Shown: piece after piece, positions 1 to 8,567 of the stretch
Layout: each line of letters begins with the position of its first letter
Position numbering within the stretch: the stretch's first letter is position 1
DNA from: Bordetella sp. LUAb4
Lineage (GTDB): Bacteria; Pseudomonadota; Gammaproteobacteria; Burkholderiales; Burkholderiaceae_B
NCBI RefSeq assembly: GCF_021325795.1
Contig: NZ_JAHPZX010000002.1
Span: forward strand, 682,001-746,000
Reading direction: 5' to 3'
Length of the DNA: 64,000 nt
Program-made: the position numbers and the translations under genes
Notes under the pieces: generated by a model
Databases searched by the model: none
What the model was told of the DNA's origin: nothing
Seen by the model: only the letters and a program-made list of their open reading frames with translations

Positions 1-887
1 TAAAGATCTACCGTCTCTCCGCGCCCTGGACCGTCTTGGGCGACGCACTGGAAGACGCGCTCGCCAAGCACGCCTATCAGGGCGGCAATAACCTGGAAAT
101 GCAGAGCCTGGGCTGGATTGCCCCGCGCGAAAACGGCGGCCTTGCGCACGTCGTCAACGGCCAGATCCTGCTGTCGCTGCGGGCCGAAAAGAAGCTGTTG
201 CCGGCCACCGTCGTCAATCAGGTGACCAAGGCGCGCGCCCAGGAAATCGAGGAGCAGCAAGGCTATAAGCCGGGCCGCAAGCAGATGAAGGAAATCAAGG
301 AGCGCGTCACCGACGAGCTGCTTCCCAAGGCTTTCAGCATCTATCGCGACACCCGCGTCTGGATCGATCCGAAAAACCATTGGCTGGTGATAGACGCCGC
401 CGCCTCGGCCAAGGCCGACGAGGTGCTTGGCCTGCTGGCCAAGAGCATCGATCCCTTCCCGGTCGAGGGCCTGTACGTCAATCAATCGCCTGCTTCGGCC
501 ATGACCGGCTGGCTGGCGTCTGATGAAGCGCCGTCGAACTTCAGCATCGACCAGGACACCGAACTGAAATCGTCCGGTGACAGCGGCGCGGCGATCCGCT
601 ACGTCAAGCACTCGATCGATACCGATGACGTGCGTCGCCATATCCAGAATGGGAAGCAGTGCACCCGTTTGGCCATGACGTGGTCCGACCGCATTTCCTT
701 CGTCCTGACCGAAGGCCTGGACGTCAAGCGCGTGTCGCCGCTGGATGTACTCAAGGAGAACACCGACGCGATGGCGCAGAACGACGACGAGAAGTTCGAT
801 TCCGACATGGCCTTGATGACGGGCGAATTGGCCAAGCTGATGGCCGAGATGGTGGAAGCACTGGGCGGCGAGAAGAAAGGGATTTGA
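1..887 (+). CDS. rdgC: Recombination-associated protein RdgC (5' end cut by window)
   Basis: RdgC is a ring-shaped, non-specific DNA-binding protein that limits RecA-driven recombination; it acts on the nucleoid. The reading frame is open from base 3, so the first internal TTG/ATG is not the start: upstream codons read K-I-Y-R-L-S-A-P-W, which matches the N-terminus of the family, and only about six residues (typically MWFKNL) are missing. Family-like segments include [20 protein letters not shown] near the start, the central [14 protein letters not shown] block and the C-terminal [19 protein letters not shown]. About 295 residues are visible, against roughly 300 for the family. It converges on the attH-like gene; the two stop codons lie in the arms of a shared hairpin. 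Confidence 0.93.
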   Translation, partial: KIYRLSAPWTVLGDALEDALAKHAYQGGNNLEMQSLGWIAPRENGGLAHVVNGQILLSLRAEKKLLPATVVNQVTKARAQEIEEQQGYKPGRKQMKEIKERVTDELLPKAFSIYRDTRVWIDPKNHWLVIDAAASAKADEVLGLLAKSIDPFPVEGLYVNQSPASAMTGWLASDEAPSNFSIDQDTELKSSGDSGAAIRYVKHSIDTDDVRRHIQNGKQCTRLAMTWSDRISFVLTEGLDVKRVSPLDVLKENTDAMAQNDDEKFDSDMALMTGELAKLMAEMVEALGGEKKGI

Positions 888-921
888 GCAGGACGGGGCT
901 TGATTGCCCCACCCACGCTCA
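885..921. terminator. Hairpin between convergent rdgC and attH-like genes
   Basis: TGAGC (885-889) pairs with GCTCA (917-921), and inside it GGGGC (895-899) pairs with GCCCC (906-910). The arms contain both stop codons. There is no U-run on either side, so this may only be a 3'-end stabilising hairpin. Confidence 0.4.
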
Positions 922-2280
922 ATACCCTGTCATTTCAAGGTACCCCGTGCCTCCCGGTGACAGGCGCACCGGGCCTTCCCAGTAAGGGAAGGAGGTTCCC
1001 ATCCACGCCTTGGGCTGCAAGGCATCGGCCGTGACATCCACATCGCCGCCCGTCGTGCCGGCGATGCGCACGCGCCAGCGGGTGGGAAGTTTGCGCCCGT
1101 CATCCAGTTGGGTCCATGTCATGGGATCGAGCTGGATCTGGTCGCCACGCAACGCCGTCGAGTGGCCGTCCGGGCCTATCCACGTGCCCGCGCGGTAAGG
1201 CGTACCCTTGGCCTGGCGTACCTGGAACAGCATTACCTTGGCACCCGAGGCCAAGTGCAGCGAAAACCAATCCCAGCCGCGCTGATCGGCGGACAGCGGC
1301 TGGCTGCTCCACTCGCGATCCAGCCAGGCCGTGCCCTGTACGTGATGGACCTTGCCCGCGCGTTCGATGTCACCGCTGACGCGATAGAAGGGTTGGCTGT
1401 AGTAATACGACGCCTGCCCCTGCCCCGATTTCTCGCTGTAGCCAGCATCACCATGCAGCACCAGCGGCCCATCGGCCTCGAGCGCCAGCCGATAGCGAAA
1501 ATCCTTGCCGTTCGCCTGCATCGTCAGATGATCGATGTCGGGCCCCTGCAACGACCAATCGTCGATCCAGGCACTGAACGCCGGAGACTGGCCACCCGAT
1601 AGCGATTGATCCCGAGTAGCCAACGCGGCCCGGCTTTGGCTTTGGCCGTCATCCGATGCCTGCCGGGCAGGTAGTACGCGGATATGGACGCCGGCCTGTC
1701 CAATGCCACCGCGTGCGAATTTTTCCGCGAATTGATGCGAGGTCGCGTCGGTCAGCGCCGCGTGGGCCATCCATACGTTCGGACTTTCCCACCCAGCCTG
1801 TTCGGGACCGGGACGCAGGGCTGAACGGAACAGCGTCCATTGGGCGCCCCAATCCCTGCCCTCCTCGTCCTTCATGTCCGCCGTCACGTACCACCATTCG
1901 ATGCGATAGCCGTCATGGGGACCGTGGTCCTGCGGAAAAACCAGCGGCCGGCCGCGCGTCACGCGCGCGTAGTCATCCGCGTCGCGCCCAAGGCCCGCAA
2001 AGCCAGTATTAGACGCGCGCGATGACTCTGACGCATTGGCAGCCTTGGCGGTACTAGATGCGGTCGATGCGGTCGATGCGGTCGATGCGGCCGATGCACT
2101 CGATGCGGCCGACATATTCGGCACATTCGACGCATTCGACGCATTCGACGCCGGCGGCTTCGCGACATCGTCGCAGCCTCCGAGCATGGCCACTGCCAGC
2201 AGCAGCGGAGCGAGCAAACTGGACCCTCCGCGCGGAACGCGCGCAGCGGCTGCCCCGCGCGGCTTCATGTCATGTTTCAT
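919..2280 (-). CDS. attH: AttH/CrtC-family secreted lipoprotein hydrolase
   Basis: Lipoprotein of 453 residues. The N-terminus has a hydrophobic segment ending in a lipobox (LGGC, Cys36), so it should be exported and lipidated. Residues about 43-93 are a low-complexity Ala/Ser/Asn/Thr linker encoded by a 9-base repeat. The rest fits the AttH / carotenoid 1,2-hydratase-like double lipocalin-like family (former DUF2006): RIEWWYVTA near residue 127, and GTAWLDREWSS followed by WDWFSLHL further on. Members are annotated as predicted secreted hydrolases; the substrate is unknown. It is the last gene of a three-gene operon and overlaps the permease gene by 11 bp. The start at 2280 has only a weak AGGCAG-like ribosome site; Met5 (2268) is an alternative. 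Confidence 0.82.
   Translation of the reverse strand: MKHDMKPRGAAAARVPRGGSSLLAPLLLAVAMLGGCDDVAKPPASNASNASNVPNMSAASSASAASTASTASTASSTAKAANASESSRASNTGFAGLGRDADDYARVTRGRPLVFPQDHGPHDGYRIEWWYVTADMKDEEGRDWGAQWTLFRSALRPGPEQAGWESPNVWMAHAALTDATSHQFAEKFARGGIGQAGVHIRVLPARQASDDGQSQSRAALATRDQSLSGGQSPAFSAWIDDWSLQGPDIDHLTMQANGKDFRYRLALEADGPLVLHGDAGYSEKSGQGQASYYYSQPFYRVSGDIERAGKVHHVQGTAWLDREWSSQPLSADQRGWDWFSLHLASGAKVMLFQVRQAKGTPYRAGTWIGPDGHSTALRGDQIQLDPMTWTQLDDGRKLPTRWRVRIAGTTGGDVDVTADALQPKAWMGTSFPYWEGPVRLSPGGTGYLEMTGY
2057..2155. repeat. Eleven-unit 9-bp tandem repeat inside attH
   Basis: Eleven consecutive 9-base units, the first three being identical copies of GATGCGGTC and the later ones degenerating to GACGCATTC. 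Read on the minus strand they encode Ala-Ser-Asn / Ala-Ser-Thr triplets that form the linker between lipid anchor and catalytic domain of the AttH-like protein. The unit length keeps the frame whatever the copy number. Confidence 0.9.
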
Positions 2281-4855
2281 CGGCGAACTGCCTGATCAAA
2301 TCGGCGGGCTGCCGCCGCCGCAGTTGCCACACCGGCCAGGCAGCAGCCAGCAGGCTCGTCAGCAAGCCCATCAGCCCCAACATCAGCAACTGCGAGGGAA
2401 ATACATACAAGGGCAGCCGCCAGCCGAAGGCCTGCACATTGACCACGGCCACCAGTGTCCAGGCCAGCAGGACACCCAAGGGCATGGCGAACAGCACGGT
2501 CAGCAATGACAAGGTCAACACTTGCCCCAGCGCCAGCCACGCCAATTGGCGCCGGGGTACGCCCAAGGCCCACAACGGCGCCAACTGTGCCAACCGCCCC
2601 TGGCTCAAGGTCAGCAGGCTGATGAACAAGGCGATGCCGGCGACACCCAGTGTCAAGGTATTCAAAGCGCCAGTCGCGGCGAAAGTGCGGTTGAAGACCT
2701 GCGTCGACCACAGCTTGATGGACGCCTGTTCCGCGACCTGCATGCCATCGCCTCCGTAGCGCTGTTCGAGTGCCGCCCGCAGCGCCCCGATGACCCGATC
2801 ACCGTCGCGCGCGGGCGTCGCCACGTAAACGTTCACGCTGCGCAGCATTGCCTGCGGATTCAGCCGCTGCAATACAGCGGCATCCATCAGCACATGGCCC
2901 CGCGGGTTCCCATAATCGGCATAACTCGCCACCACGGTGAACGTGGCTGGCGCCGACGACGCCCCCGCTTGCCCCACGTCGGCCCCCAAGTTCAACGAGT
3001 CGCCGAGTTTCAATCCCAGATGCCGCGCCAACTGCTCGCTGACCATGACGCCGCGGCCCGCCGCAACCGCGCGCCAGGCGTCGGCGGACTGTTCCAGCAG
3101 CGGCCACTGCCGCTGCGTTTCCGGGTCGTCGACCACACCTTGCAACTCCACCGGCCAACCCCGCACATGGGTGAAGGCGCGCCATTGCGGCAACACCGCG
3201 CGCACCTCGGGTCGCGTGCGCAGCCATTGCACGGCATCCAGGCCCTGCGCACTGTCGCGTGGATTCAAATAAATATCCGCGGACAAACGCTGGTCCAGCC
3301 AGCCCACGAACGTCTTGCGAAACCCTTCGGTCATGCCCCCCACGCCGACGCTGGCGCCCAGGGCCAGCAGCAAGGCCATCAAGGCCAGGCTCAGGGCCGG
3401 CAACTGTTGCCGGCTATCGGCGACGAACCAGGATGCCAACGGCCCCCGTGCATGACGTACATGGCGCGCAAACCCCGCCAGCAGCGCATCCAGCAGCGCG
3501 GGCAACAGCAAAGCCGAACCGAGCAGAATCGCTGCCTGCATCGCGAACGCGCTGGCCAGGCTGTCGCCCCATATCCCGCATCCCGCCGCCAGCGCGGCCA
3601 GCAGCGCGGCGCAACCCACCTGGCGCCGTTGCCGCGACACCTGCGTCGCGCGCCAGGCCTGGGGCCGCGCGATGGCCAGCAAAGGCAGGCGCGCCGCGCG
3701 CCACAAGCTATCCGCGCCCGCCACCAGCGCGCCGAGCAGCGTCATGCCGATACCCGCGGCCCACCACCAGGCGGGCAGGCTCAAGTGACTGGCCACTTCG
3801 GCGCCATACAGGCCACGCAGGCTGGCCGCCAGGTTCCCCAGAAGCACGCCCGCCAGCAGGTACCCGCTGGCGACGCCCGCCAGGCCGCCTACCAGCGCGA
3901 AGAATCCCAGCTCCACGCCCAAGGCCGCCATCAAAGCCCGCAAGCTGACGCCGCAAGCCCGCAGGGTTCGCAACAGGCCGCGCCGTTGTTCCAATGCCAG
4001 GCCGATCGAGGCATGCACGATGAACAAGCCCACGATGAAAGCCAGCATGCCCAGCGCGGTCAGATTCAGATGGAAGCTTTCAGTCAGCCGTCCCAGATCG
4101 TCGCGATCATCGGACCGCGCCAAAGTCAGTTCGTCCGACCACGGCGCGGGCGGCGCGAGTTCCGCGGATTGCGTGGATTGCGTGGATTGCGTCGGTTGAG
4201 ATGGCTGGGCGGATTGGTCCAAGCGCGCCTCCGGACCACCTGCGACCAGCAATCGGGATACCTTGCCCGACGTACGCAGCAGGGCCTGCGCATGCCCGAT
4301 ATCCATCACCAGCACGCCCGGCGCCAAATCAGGCTGCAGATGCAGAACGGGCAATGGTTCTCCATCCAGCGTCACCGGCCTGTCGCCTTCGCGCAGGGCC
4401 AATCGACGCAGCGTATCGGGACCCGCCCAGACTTGTCCGGGTGTGCCGATGAAAGCCCCCATGTCGAAAGCCTTGGCGATCTGTCCCGCCACCTCGGTGC
4501 CTGGCGGCAGGCTTAGGGGTTCGATGCCCATCACGCGCAACGACAAAGGGGGATCGCCGGCGAAGCGCAGTGTCCCCTCGACAATGGGTGAGACCTGCCA
4601 ACCCGCCCGCCGCAGTTCGACATAGACATGCTGATCAAGCAACCCACCCTGGCGCGGCAGCCATTGCACTTGTGCGGGACCGAGCAGCACCGCGCTCGCG
4701 CGCGCATAGTCGGCGCGCGCCTGCGCATTCAAGGCCTGGACCCCACTCCACAAAGCCGTCGCCAGCCACAGGCCGCACACGATGCTGGCGCATTGCAAGG
4801 GATGACGCCGCCAGTGGCCCGCCAACGCCCGCATGCAGGAAAGAAAGACGCGCAT
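2270..4855 (-). CDS. FtsX/MacB-type ABC permease, AttF-AttG fusion-like
   Basis: Single 861-residue integral membrane protein with two FtsX-like permease domains, the arrangement expected if the separate AttF and AttG permeases were joined. Visible segments: an N-terminal transmembrane anchor (about residues 20-42), a periplasmic region, a first FtsX block (LGMLAFIVGLFIVHASIGLA onward, about 265-400), a central pair of helices (about 410-460), a second extracytoplasmic region, and a C-terminal FtsX block (about 735-850) ending in WQLRRRQPADLIRQFADE. A (TQS)n low-complexity stretch lies near residues 215-230. FtsX-type permeases usually drive conformational work or lipoprotein/peptide release rather than classic uptake. 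The gene overlaps attE by one base (TAATG) and attH by 11 bp. Confidence 0.85.
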   Translation of the reverse strand: MRVFLSCMRALAGHWRRHPLQCASIVCGLWLATALWSGVQALNAQARADYARASAVLLGPAQVQWLPRQGGLLDQHVYVELRRAGWQVSPIVEGTLRFAGDPPLSLRVMGIEPLSLPPGTEVAGQIAKAFDMGAFIGTPGQVWAGPDTLRRLALREGDRPVTLDGEPLPVLHLQPDLAPGVLVMDIGHAQALLRTSGKVSRLLVAGGPEARLDQSAQPSQPTQSTQSTQSAELAPPAPWSDELTLARSDDRDDLGRLTESFHLNLTALGMLAFIVGLFIVHASIGLALEQRRGLLRTLRACGVSLRALMAALGVELGFFALVGGLAGVASGYLLAGVLLGNLAASLRGLYGAEVASHLSLPAWWWAAGIGMTLLGALVAGADSLWRAARLPLLAIARPQAWRATQVSRQRRQVGCAALLAALAAGCGIWGDSLASAFAMQAAILLGSALLLPALLDALLAGFARHVRHARGPLASWFVADSRQQLPALSLALMALLLALGASVGVGGMTEGFRKTFVGWLDQRLSADIYLNPRDSAQGLDAVQWLRTRPEVRAVLPQWRAFTHVRGWPVELQGVVDDPETQRQWPLLEQSADAWRAVAAGRGVMVSEQLARHLGLKLGDSLNLGADVGQAGASSAPATFTVVASYADYGNPRGHVLMDAAVLQRLNPQAMLRSVNVYVATPARDGDRVIGALRAALEQRYGGDGMQVAEQASIKLWSTQVFNRTFAATGALNTLTLGVAGIALFISLLTLSQGRLAQLAPLWALGVPRRQLAWLALGQVLTLSLLTVLFAMPLGVLLAWTLVAVVNVQAFGWRLPLYVFPSQLLMLGLMGLLTSLLAAAWPVWQLRRRQPADLIRQFADET

Positions 4856-5661
4856 TACGGCCGCAACGCCGAAGTGGGAGCATCGTTGGACGCCGCGCCC
4901 GCATTGCTACGAGCATCGGCATTGGCACCGGCATCGGCATCGGCATCGGCATCGGCATCGGCATTGGCACCGGCATTAGCATCAGCCTCGGCACCGCCAC
5001 GCTCATCCCCCCGCACCTTCCCCAAATGCAGCGTCACCCGACGCGACAAGCGGGTCGCCATGCGCGCGCTATGGGTCACCATCAGCAGGCTGCTGTCCGC
5101 GTCACGCACCAGCGCCAGCAACAGATCCAGCACCGCATCGCTGCTCGCTTCGTCCAGGCTGCCGGTAGGTTCATCGGCCAACACCAACCCCGGCCGGCTC
5201 GCCAGCGCACGCCCGATGGCGACCCGTTGCTGCTGGCCGCCGGACAATTGCTCCGGATATCGCGACAGCAAGGCCGTCAGCCCCAGACGCTCGACAAGAT
5301 GCCCTGTCCAGGCCGCATCGTGACGCCCCGCCAGCCGCGCCTGGAAATCCAGGTTGGCGGCCACATCCAGGCTGCCGATCAGGTTGTATTGCTGGAAGAC
5401 CAGCCCGATGCCCGTCCTGCGCCACTGCGCCAGGCCCGCTTCGCGCCGCGCATGCAGCACCTCGCCGTCAACCAGTACGCGTCCGCCATCGGGATAGTCC
5501 AGCCCGGCGATCAGGTGCAGCAAGGTGCTCTTGCCGCTGCCGGACTCCCCGGTCAACGCCAGGCTTTCGCCCGCGGCCAGGCAGAGATCCACCCCGCGCA
5601 ATACCGGCAACGCACCTTGCGCGGTGACGAACGATTTATACAAATCCTCAACCACAAGCAC
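4855..5661 (-). CDS. ABC transporter ATP-binding protein (AttE/LolD/MacB type)
   Basis: Cytoplasmic ATPase of the FtsX-permease-linked class. Walker A GESGSGKST (about residues 38-46), Q-loop, signature LSGGQQQRVAIG, Walker B LVLADEPTGSLDE and H-loop VTHS are all intact. The chosen start is GTG at 5661, seven bases after a good AGGAG; an upstream ATG at 5829 would overlap the pyrB stop and add non-family sequence. The protein is 268 residues; the last 50 or so (from VRGDERGG) are an Ala/Asp/Asn repeat tail encoded by GATGCC units and are not part of the fold. It begins the att-like operon behind the pyrB terminator. LolD is a possible alternative label, but the partner genes favour the Att type. 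Confidence 0.88.
   Translation of the reverse strand: MLVVEDLYKSFVTAQGALPVLRGVDLCLAAGESLALTGESGSGKSTLLHLIAGLDYPDGGRVLVDGEVLHARREAGLAQWRRTGIGLVFQQYNLIGSLDVAANLDFQARLAGRHDAAWTGHLVERLGLTALLSRYPEQLSGGQQQRVAIGRALASRPGLVLADEPTGSLDEASSDAVLDLLLALVRDADSSLLMVTHSARMATRLSRRVTLHLGKVRGDERGGAEADANAGANADADADADADAGANADARSNAGAASNDAPTSALRP
4930..4965. repeat. (GGCATC)n hexanucleotide repeat in the AttE-like C-terminal tail
   Basis: Five perfect GGCATC units and one GGCATT in a row, flanked by degenerate copies from about 4912 to 4996. On the minus strand the unit reads GATGCC and encodes alternating Asp-Ala (with Asn-Ala in flanking copies). Confidence 0.92.
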
Positions 5662-5737
5662 GCATGACTCCTCGCGCAGCGCCCGCTTTCGACAGCCGGC
5701 GCGTTGACCGAGCCGCTCCGTCTCGCAGGCAAACAAA

Positions 5738-5769
5738 AAGGCACTCCGCCCCATGGGCGAGAGTGCCTT
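5738..5769 (-). terminator. Rho-independent terminator of pyrB
   Basis: AAGGCACTC (5738-5746) pairs with GAGTGCCTT (5761-5769), extended by CGCCC/GGGCG inside with a three-base CAT loop and one bulged A. Read on the minus strand the hairpin is followed by TTTTTGTTT. It separates pyrB from the att-like operon. Confidence 0.88.
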
Positions 5770-5800
5770 CGGAGACCACGCCGGGCGCGGTACGACGAGC

Positions 5801-7093
5801 TTACTCCAAACCGTGGAACACCGAATCATCGGGTCCGACGTGCGAGGGATGCTGCCACGTCACATCGCGCATGGAATGTTGCACCAGCCCTTCCACACCC
5901 AACAGCACGGCGAAGATGGCCATGCGAATGGGAATGCCGTTATCGGTCTGGCGGAAGATAGCCAGGCGCGGATCGTGATTGAGGTCCACGCTCAGGTCAT
6001 TGGCACCGGGCCGGCTGTCCCGCGGCAGGGGGTGCATGACGATGGTATCGGGACCGCAATAAGCGTCGATGGTGGCGCGATTGATCTGGAAGTCCGGCGT
6101 ATAGCCTTCCTGGGCCTCGTCGACGAAACGTTCTTTCTGCACGCGGGTCGCATAGATCACGTCAGCGCCCGACACCCCTTCGGCCAGTGACGTCTTCTGC
6201 TCGATCACGTTGCCGTTGCGCGAAGCCTGTTCGACGATATAGGACGGCATTTCCAGCCCCGGCGGCGACACCAGCGTGAATTTCACGCCACGATACAGCG
6301 CCAGCAGCTTAATCAGCGAATGCACCGTACGGCCATACTTCAGGTCGCCGACCATGGCGATGTGCGCGCCGTCCAGCAGTTTGCCCAAGCGGGAGAACTC
6401 GGTAAGGATGGTGTACAGGTCCAGCAGCGCCTGGCTCGGATGCTCGCCGGGACCGTCACCACCGTTGACCACGGGAATATTGGTGGCACGCGCGAATTCA
6501 GCCACCGACCCTTGCTCAGGGTGACGTATGACCATGGCATCGACATAACCGCTCATCACGCGGCTGGTGTCATAGATGGACTCGCCCTTGGCCATCGACG
6601 AAAACGTGAAACCGGTGGTGTCGCACACCGAACCGCCCAAGCGGCAGAACGCCGAACCGAAGCTCACGCGGGTGCGGGTGCTGGCTTCGAAGAACAGATT
6701 ACCCAGCACGGCGCCTTCCAGCACGCGCGATATTTTCTGACGCCGCGCAATGGGCTGCATCATGTCGGCCACGCGGAACAGGTCTTCCACCGACTCACGC
6801 GTGAACTGGTCTACCGATAGCAATTGCGGCCGGCCTTCAACGCTGATGCGGTCGCGCAGCGGTCCGGACTGAGCGCTCTGCGTATACTTTTCGAGCAGCA
6901 CATTGTTCTGCACGATTTCCGACACGAAACGCTCGACCACTTCCGGCATGGTGCGGAATTCCTGCGAGCCTTCCGGCAGCAGCCAGGTATCGAGGGCGCG
7001 CCGCTTGACGCCGATACGCGTGGCAAAGACGTCACGCGTCAGGTTGAGGCGGCGCATGGCGTCGCGCAGGAATGCTTGCTGGGAGATGGACAT
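5801..7093 (-). CDS. pyrB: Aspartate carbamoyltransferase, long form with N-terminal HTH-like domain
   Basis: Catalyses carbamoyl phosphate + L-aspartate to carbamoyl aspartate, the committed step of pyrimidine synthesis, in the cytoplasm. The catalytic part (about residues 95-430) carries the carbamoyl-phosphate loop EASTRTR (STRT at 138-141), the GGDGPGEHPSQALLDLY block and the HPLPRDSRPG block. At 430 residues it is about 100 longer than the E. coli chain (311). The extra N-terminus reads like a helix-turn-helix of the Xre/lambda-repressor type: TRDVFATRIGVKRRALDTW (residues 19-37). This long form is known in betaproteobacteria (the 'aspartate transcarbamylase; Provisional' family of about 429 residues), but the role of the extension is not established as far as I know. 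Start ATG has AGGA seven bases upstream; a single-gene transcript is implied by its own promoter and terminator. Confidence 0.93.
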   Translation of the reverse strand: MSISQQAFLRDAMRRLNLTRDVFATRIGVKRRALDTWLLPEGSQEFRTMPEVVERFVSEIVQNNVLLEKYTQSAQSGPLRDRISVEGRPQLLSVDQFTRESVEDLFRVADMMQPIARRQKISRVLEGAVLGNLFFEASTRTRVSFGSAFCRLGGSVCDTTGFTFSSMAKGESIYDTSRVMSGYVDAMVIRHPEQGSVAEFARATNIPVVNGGDGPGEHPSQALLDLYTILTEFSRLGKLLDGAHIAMVGDLKYGRTVHSLIKLLALYRGVKFTLVSPPGLEMPSYIVEQASRNGNVIEQKTSLAEGVSGADVIYATRVQKERFVDEAQEGYTPDFQINRATIDAYCGPDTIVMHPLPRDSRPGANDLSVDLNHDPRLAIFRQTDNGIPIRMAIFAVLLGVEGLVQHSMRDVTWQHPSHVGPDDSVFHGLE

Positions 7094-7105
7094 GGTCGGT
7101 CCTGA

Positions 7106-7113
7106 GGGGGGGG
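7106..7113. repeat. Homopolymeric G8 (C8 in mRNA sense) in the pyrB leader
   Basis: Eight consecutive G on the plus strand, i.e. eight C in the pyrB transcript, ending about 12 bases before the start codon and just 5' of the AGGA ribosome site. Such tracts are prone to slippage. Confidence 0.9.
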
Positions 7114-7130
7114 TTATGTACGCGTTGCGT

Positions 7131-7159
7131 ATATTAATCCTCGGAAAAAACCATGTCTA
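7131..7159 (-). promoter_or_regulatory. Sigma-70 promoter of pyrB
   Basis: On the minus strand TAGACA (7159-7154) and TAATAT (7136-7131) are separated by exactly 17 bases. Transcription would start near 7125 and give a leader of roughly 30 nt containing the C8 tract. Confidence 0.75.
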
Positions 7160-7209
7160 TCGCTTTTGCGTACATCCCACAAGGAACCTTGCAGCCTGGG
7201 GTGACAGAT

Positions 7210-7246
7210 GGGGAGGCTCAAAAGCACTTCTCCCCCACGCCTCCCC
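7210..7246 (-). terminator. Hairpin downstream of the MFS gene
   Basis: GGGGAGGC (7210-7217) pairs with GCCTCCCC (7239-7246) across a 21-base loop. It follows the MFS stop codon and precedes the pyrB promoter region. No clear U-run, so it is a weak terminator candidate. Confidence 0.4.
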
Positions 7247-7252
7247 CACTTG

Positions 7253-8563
7253 CTATGCCGCGGCCACGCGTCCCGCCCGGGCGCTACGCACCTGCAAGGC
7301 GATCAGGGCGGCGATGATGCCGGTCGCGCCCGAGATGATGAACGCGTTCAAATAGCTGCCCTGCGCGGCCCGGACGGCACCCGCCATGAAAGCGGCACTG
7401 GCGGCGCCCAACTGGTGCCCGGCAACGATCCAACCGAACACGATAGGCGCATCCCGCTCGCCGAAGGACTCCACGGTCAGACGCAATGTGGGAGGCACCG
7501 TGGCGATCCAGTCCAGGCCATAGAACACCGCGAAGATGCCCAAGCTATAGATGGAAAAGTCCGAAAACGGCAGAAACATGAGCGACAAGCCACGCAAACC
7601 GTAATAGACGAACAACAACTTGCGCGGATCGTAGCGATCGGTCAGCCAGCCCGACGCCGTGGTGCCGACCAGATCGAACAGCCCCATTACCGCCAGCAGG
7701 CCAGCGGCGCGCACCTCGGCGATGCCCTGGTCATTGCACAATGCGATGAAGTGCGTGCCGATCAAGCCATTGGTGGTGAAGCCGCAAATGAAGAACGTGG
7801 CGAACAGGAACCAGAAGTTGCGCGTCCGCGCTGCCCGGCCAAGCACCGAAAACGCCGCTTTCAGGGGATTGGTATGCACCGGCGCGGGTGCCTTGTAGTC
7901 CGCATCGGCGCCATAGGGCACCATGCCGATGTCGGACGGCCGCTCCGGCAGGATCAGCCAGGCCAAGGGCAGCAGGCAGAGACACACGGCGGAAATGGTC
8001 AGCACCACGGGACGCCAGCCACCGCTTTCAGCCAGGGCGGCCAAGCCGGGCAGAAAAATCAAGGTGCCGGTAGCGGTACTGGCCGTGAGCAGGCCCATCA
8101 TCAGTCCGCGGTGCTTGACGAACCAGCGATTGACCACGGTAGCCCCGAAAACGATGGCCACGCAGCCGGTACCCAGGCCCGACAGCACGCCCCAGCTGAC
8201 GATCAGTTGCCAGGGCGCCGTCATCCAGGCACTGGCGCCGGTGGCGACGGTCATCAGCACCAAGGCCCATAACAGCGTGCGGCGCACGCCGAAACTCTGC
8301 ATCAGCGCCGCCGCGAACGGTCCCACCAGGCCATACAGAAAGATGCCGATCGCCGCGGACAGCGAAGTGATGCCACGGCTCCAGCCGAAGGCGCTTTCCA
8401 GCGGCACGATCAGCACGCCAGGGGCGGACCGCTGGCCAGCCCCGGCCAGCAGGGCCAGAAAAGCGATGGCGACGACGACGAAGGCATATTTCTGGCCGAA
8501 TTTCTGCCCGAACTTTTGCCGGAAGGATGGCCGCAAGGACTGCGGCTGGCTTGTTGGATTCAT
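7253..8563 (-). CDS. MFS transporter, monocarboxylate/oxalate-formate-like group
   Basis: Inner-membrane carrier of 436 residues with about twelve hydrophobic segments. The first half has AFVVVAIAFLALLAGAGQRS, VPLESAFGWSRG and a long central loop; this VxLxxxFGWSRG-type motif in the first loop is typical of the monocarboxylate/OFA branch of the major facilitator superfamily, whose substrates are usually small organic acids. The substrate here cannot be read from the sequence. The cytoplasmic N-terminus has a short internal duplication (RQKFGQKFGQK). It is divergent from a TetR regulator 68 bp away, with a dyad directly upstream of its start, which suggests local repression. Confidence 0.82.
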   Translation of the reverse strand: MNPTSQPQSLRPSFRQKFGQKFGQKYAFVVVAIAFLALLAGAGQRSAPGVLIVPLESAFGWSRGITSLSAAIGIFLYGLVGPFAAALMQSFGVRRTLLWALVLMTVATGASAWMTAPWQLIVSWGVLSGLGTGCVAIVFGATVVNRWFVKHRGLMMGLLTASTATGTLIFLPGLAALAESGGWRPVVLTISAVCLCLLPLAWLILPERPSDIGMVPYGADADYKAPAPVHTNPLKAAFSVLGRAARTRNFWFLFATFFICGFTTNGLIGTHFIALCNDQGIAEVRAAGLLAVMGLFDLVGTTASGWLTDRYDPRKLLFVYYGLRGLSLMFLPFSDFSIYSLGIFAVFYGLDWIATVPPTLRLTVESFGERDAPIVFGWIVAGHQLGAASAAFMAGAVRAAQGSYLNAFIISGATGIIAALIALQVRSARAGRVAAA

Positions 8564-8567
8564 GTTA

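Noticed and set aside
2057-2155. CRISPR-like array
   Set aside because: Nine-base contiguous units without spacers, in frame in a coding region; a tandem repeat, not CRISPR.
2522-4516. 664-residue Gln/Arg-rich plus-strand frame opposite the permease
   Set aside because: Composition and position mark it as a shadow of the permease gene.
4855-5829. ATG 5829 as start of the AttE-like ATPase
   Set aside because: Would overlap pyrB and include its terminator; GTG 5661 with AGGAG fits the family start.
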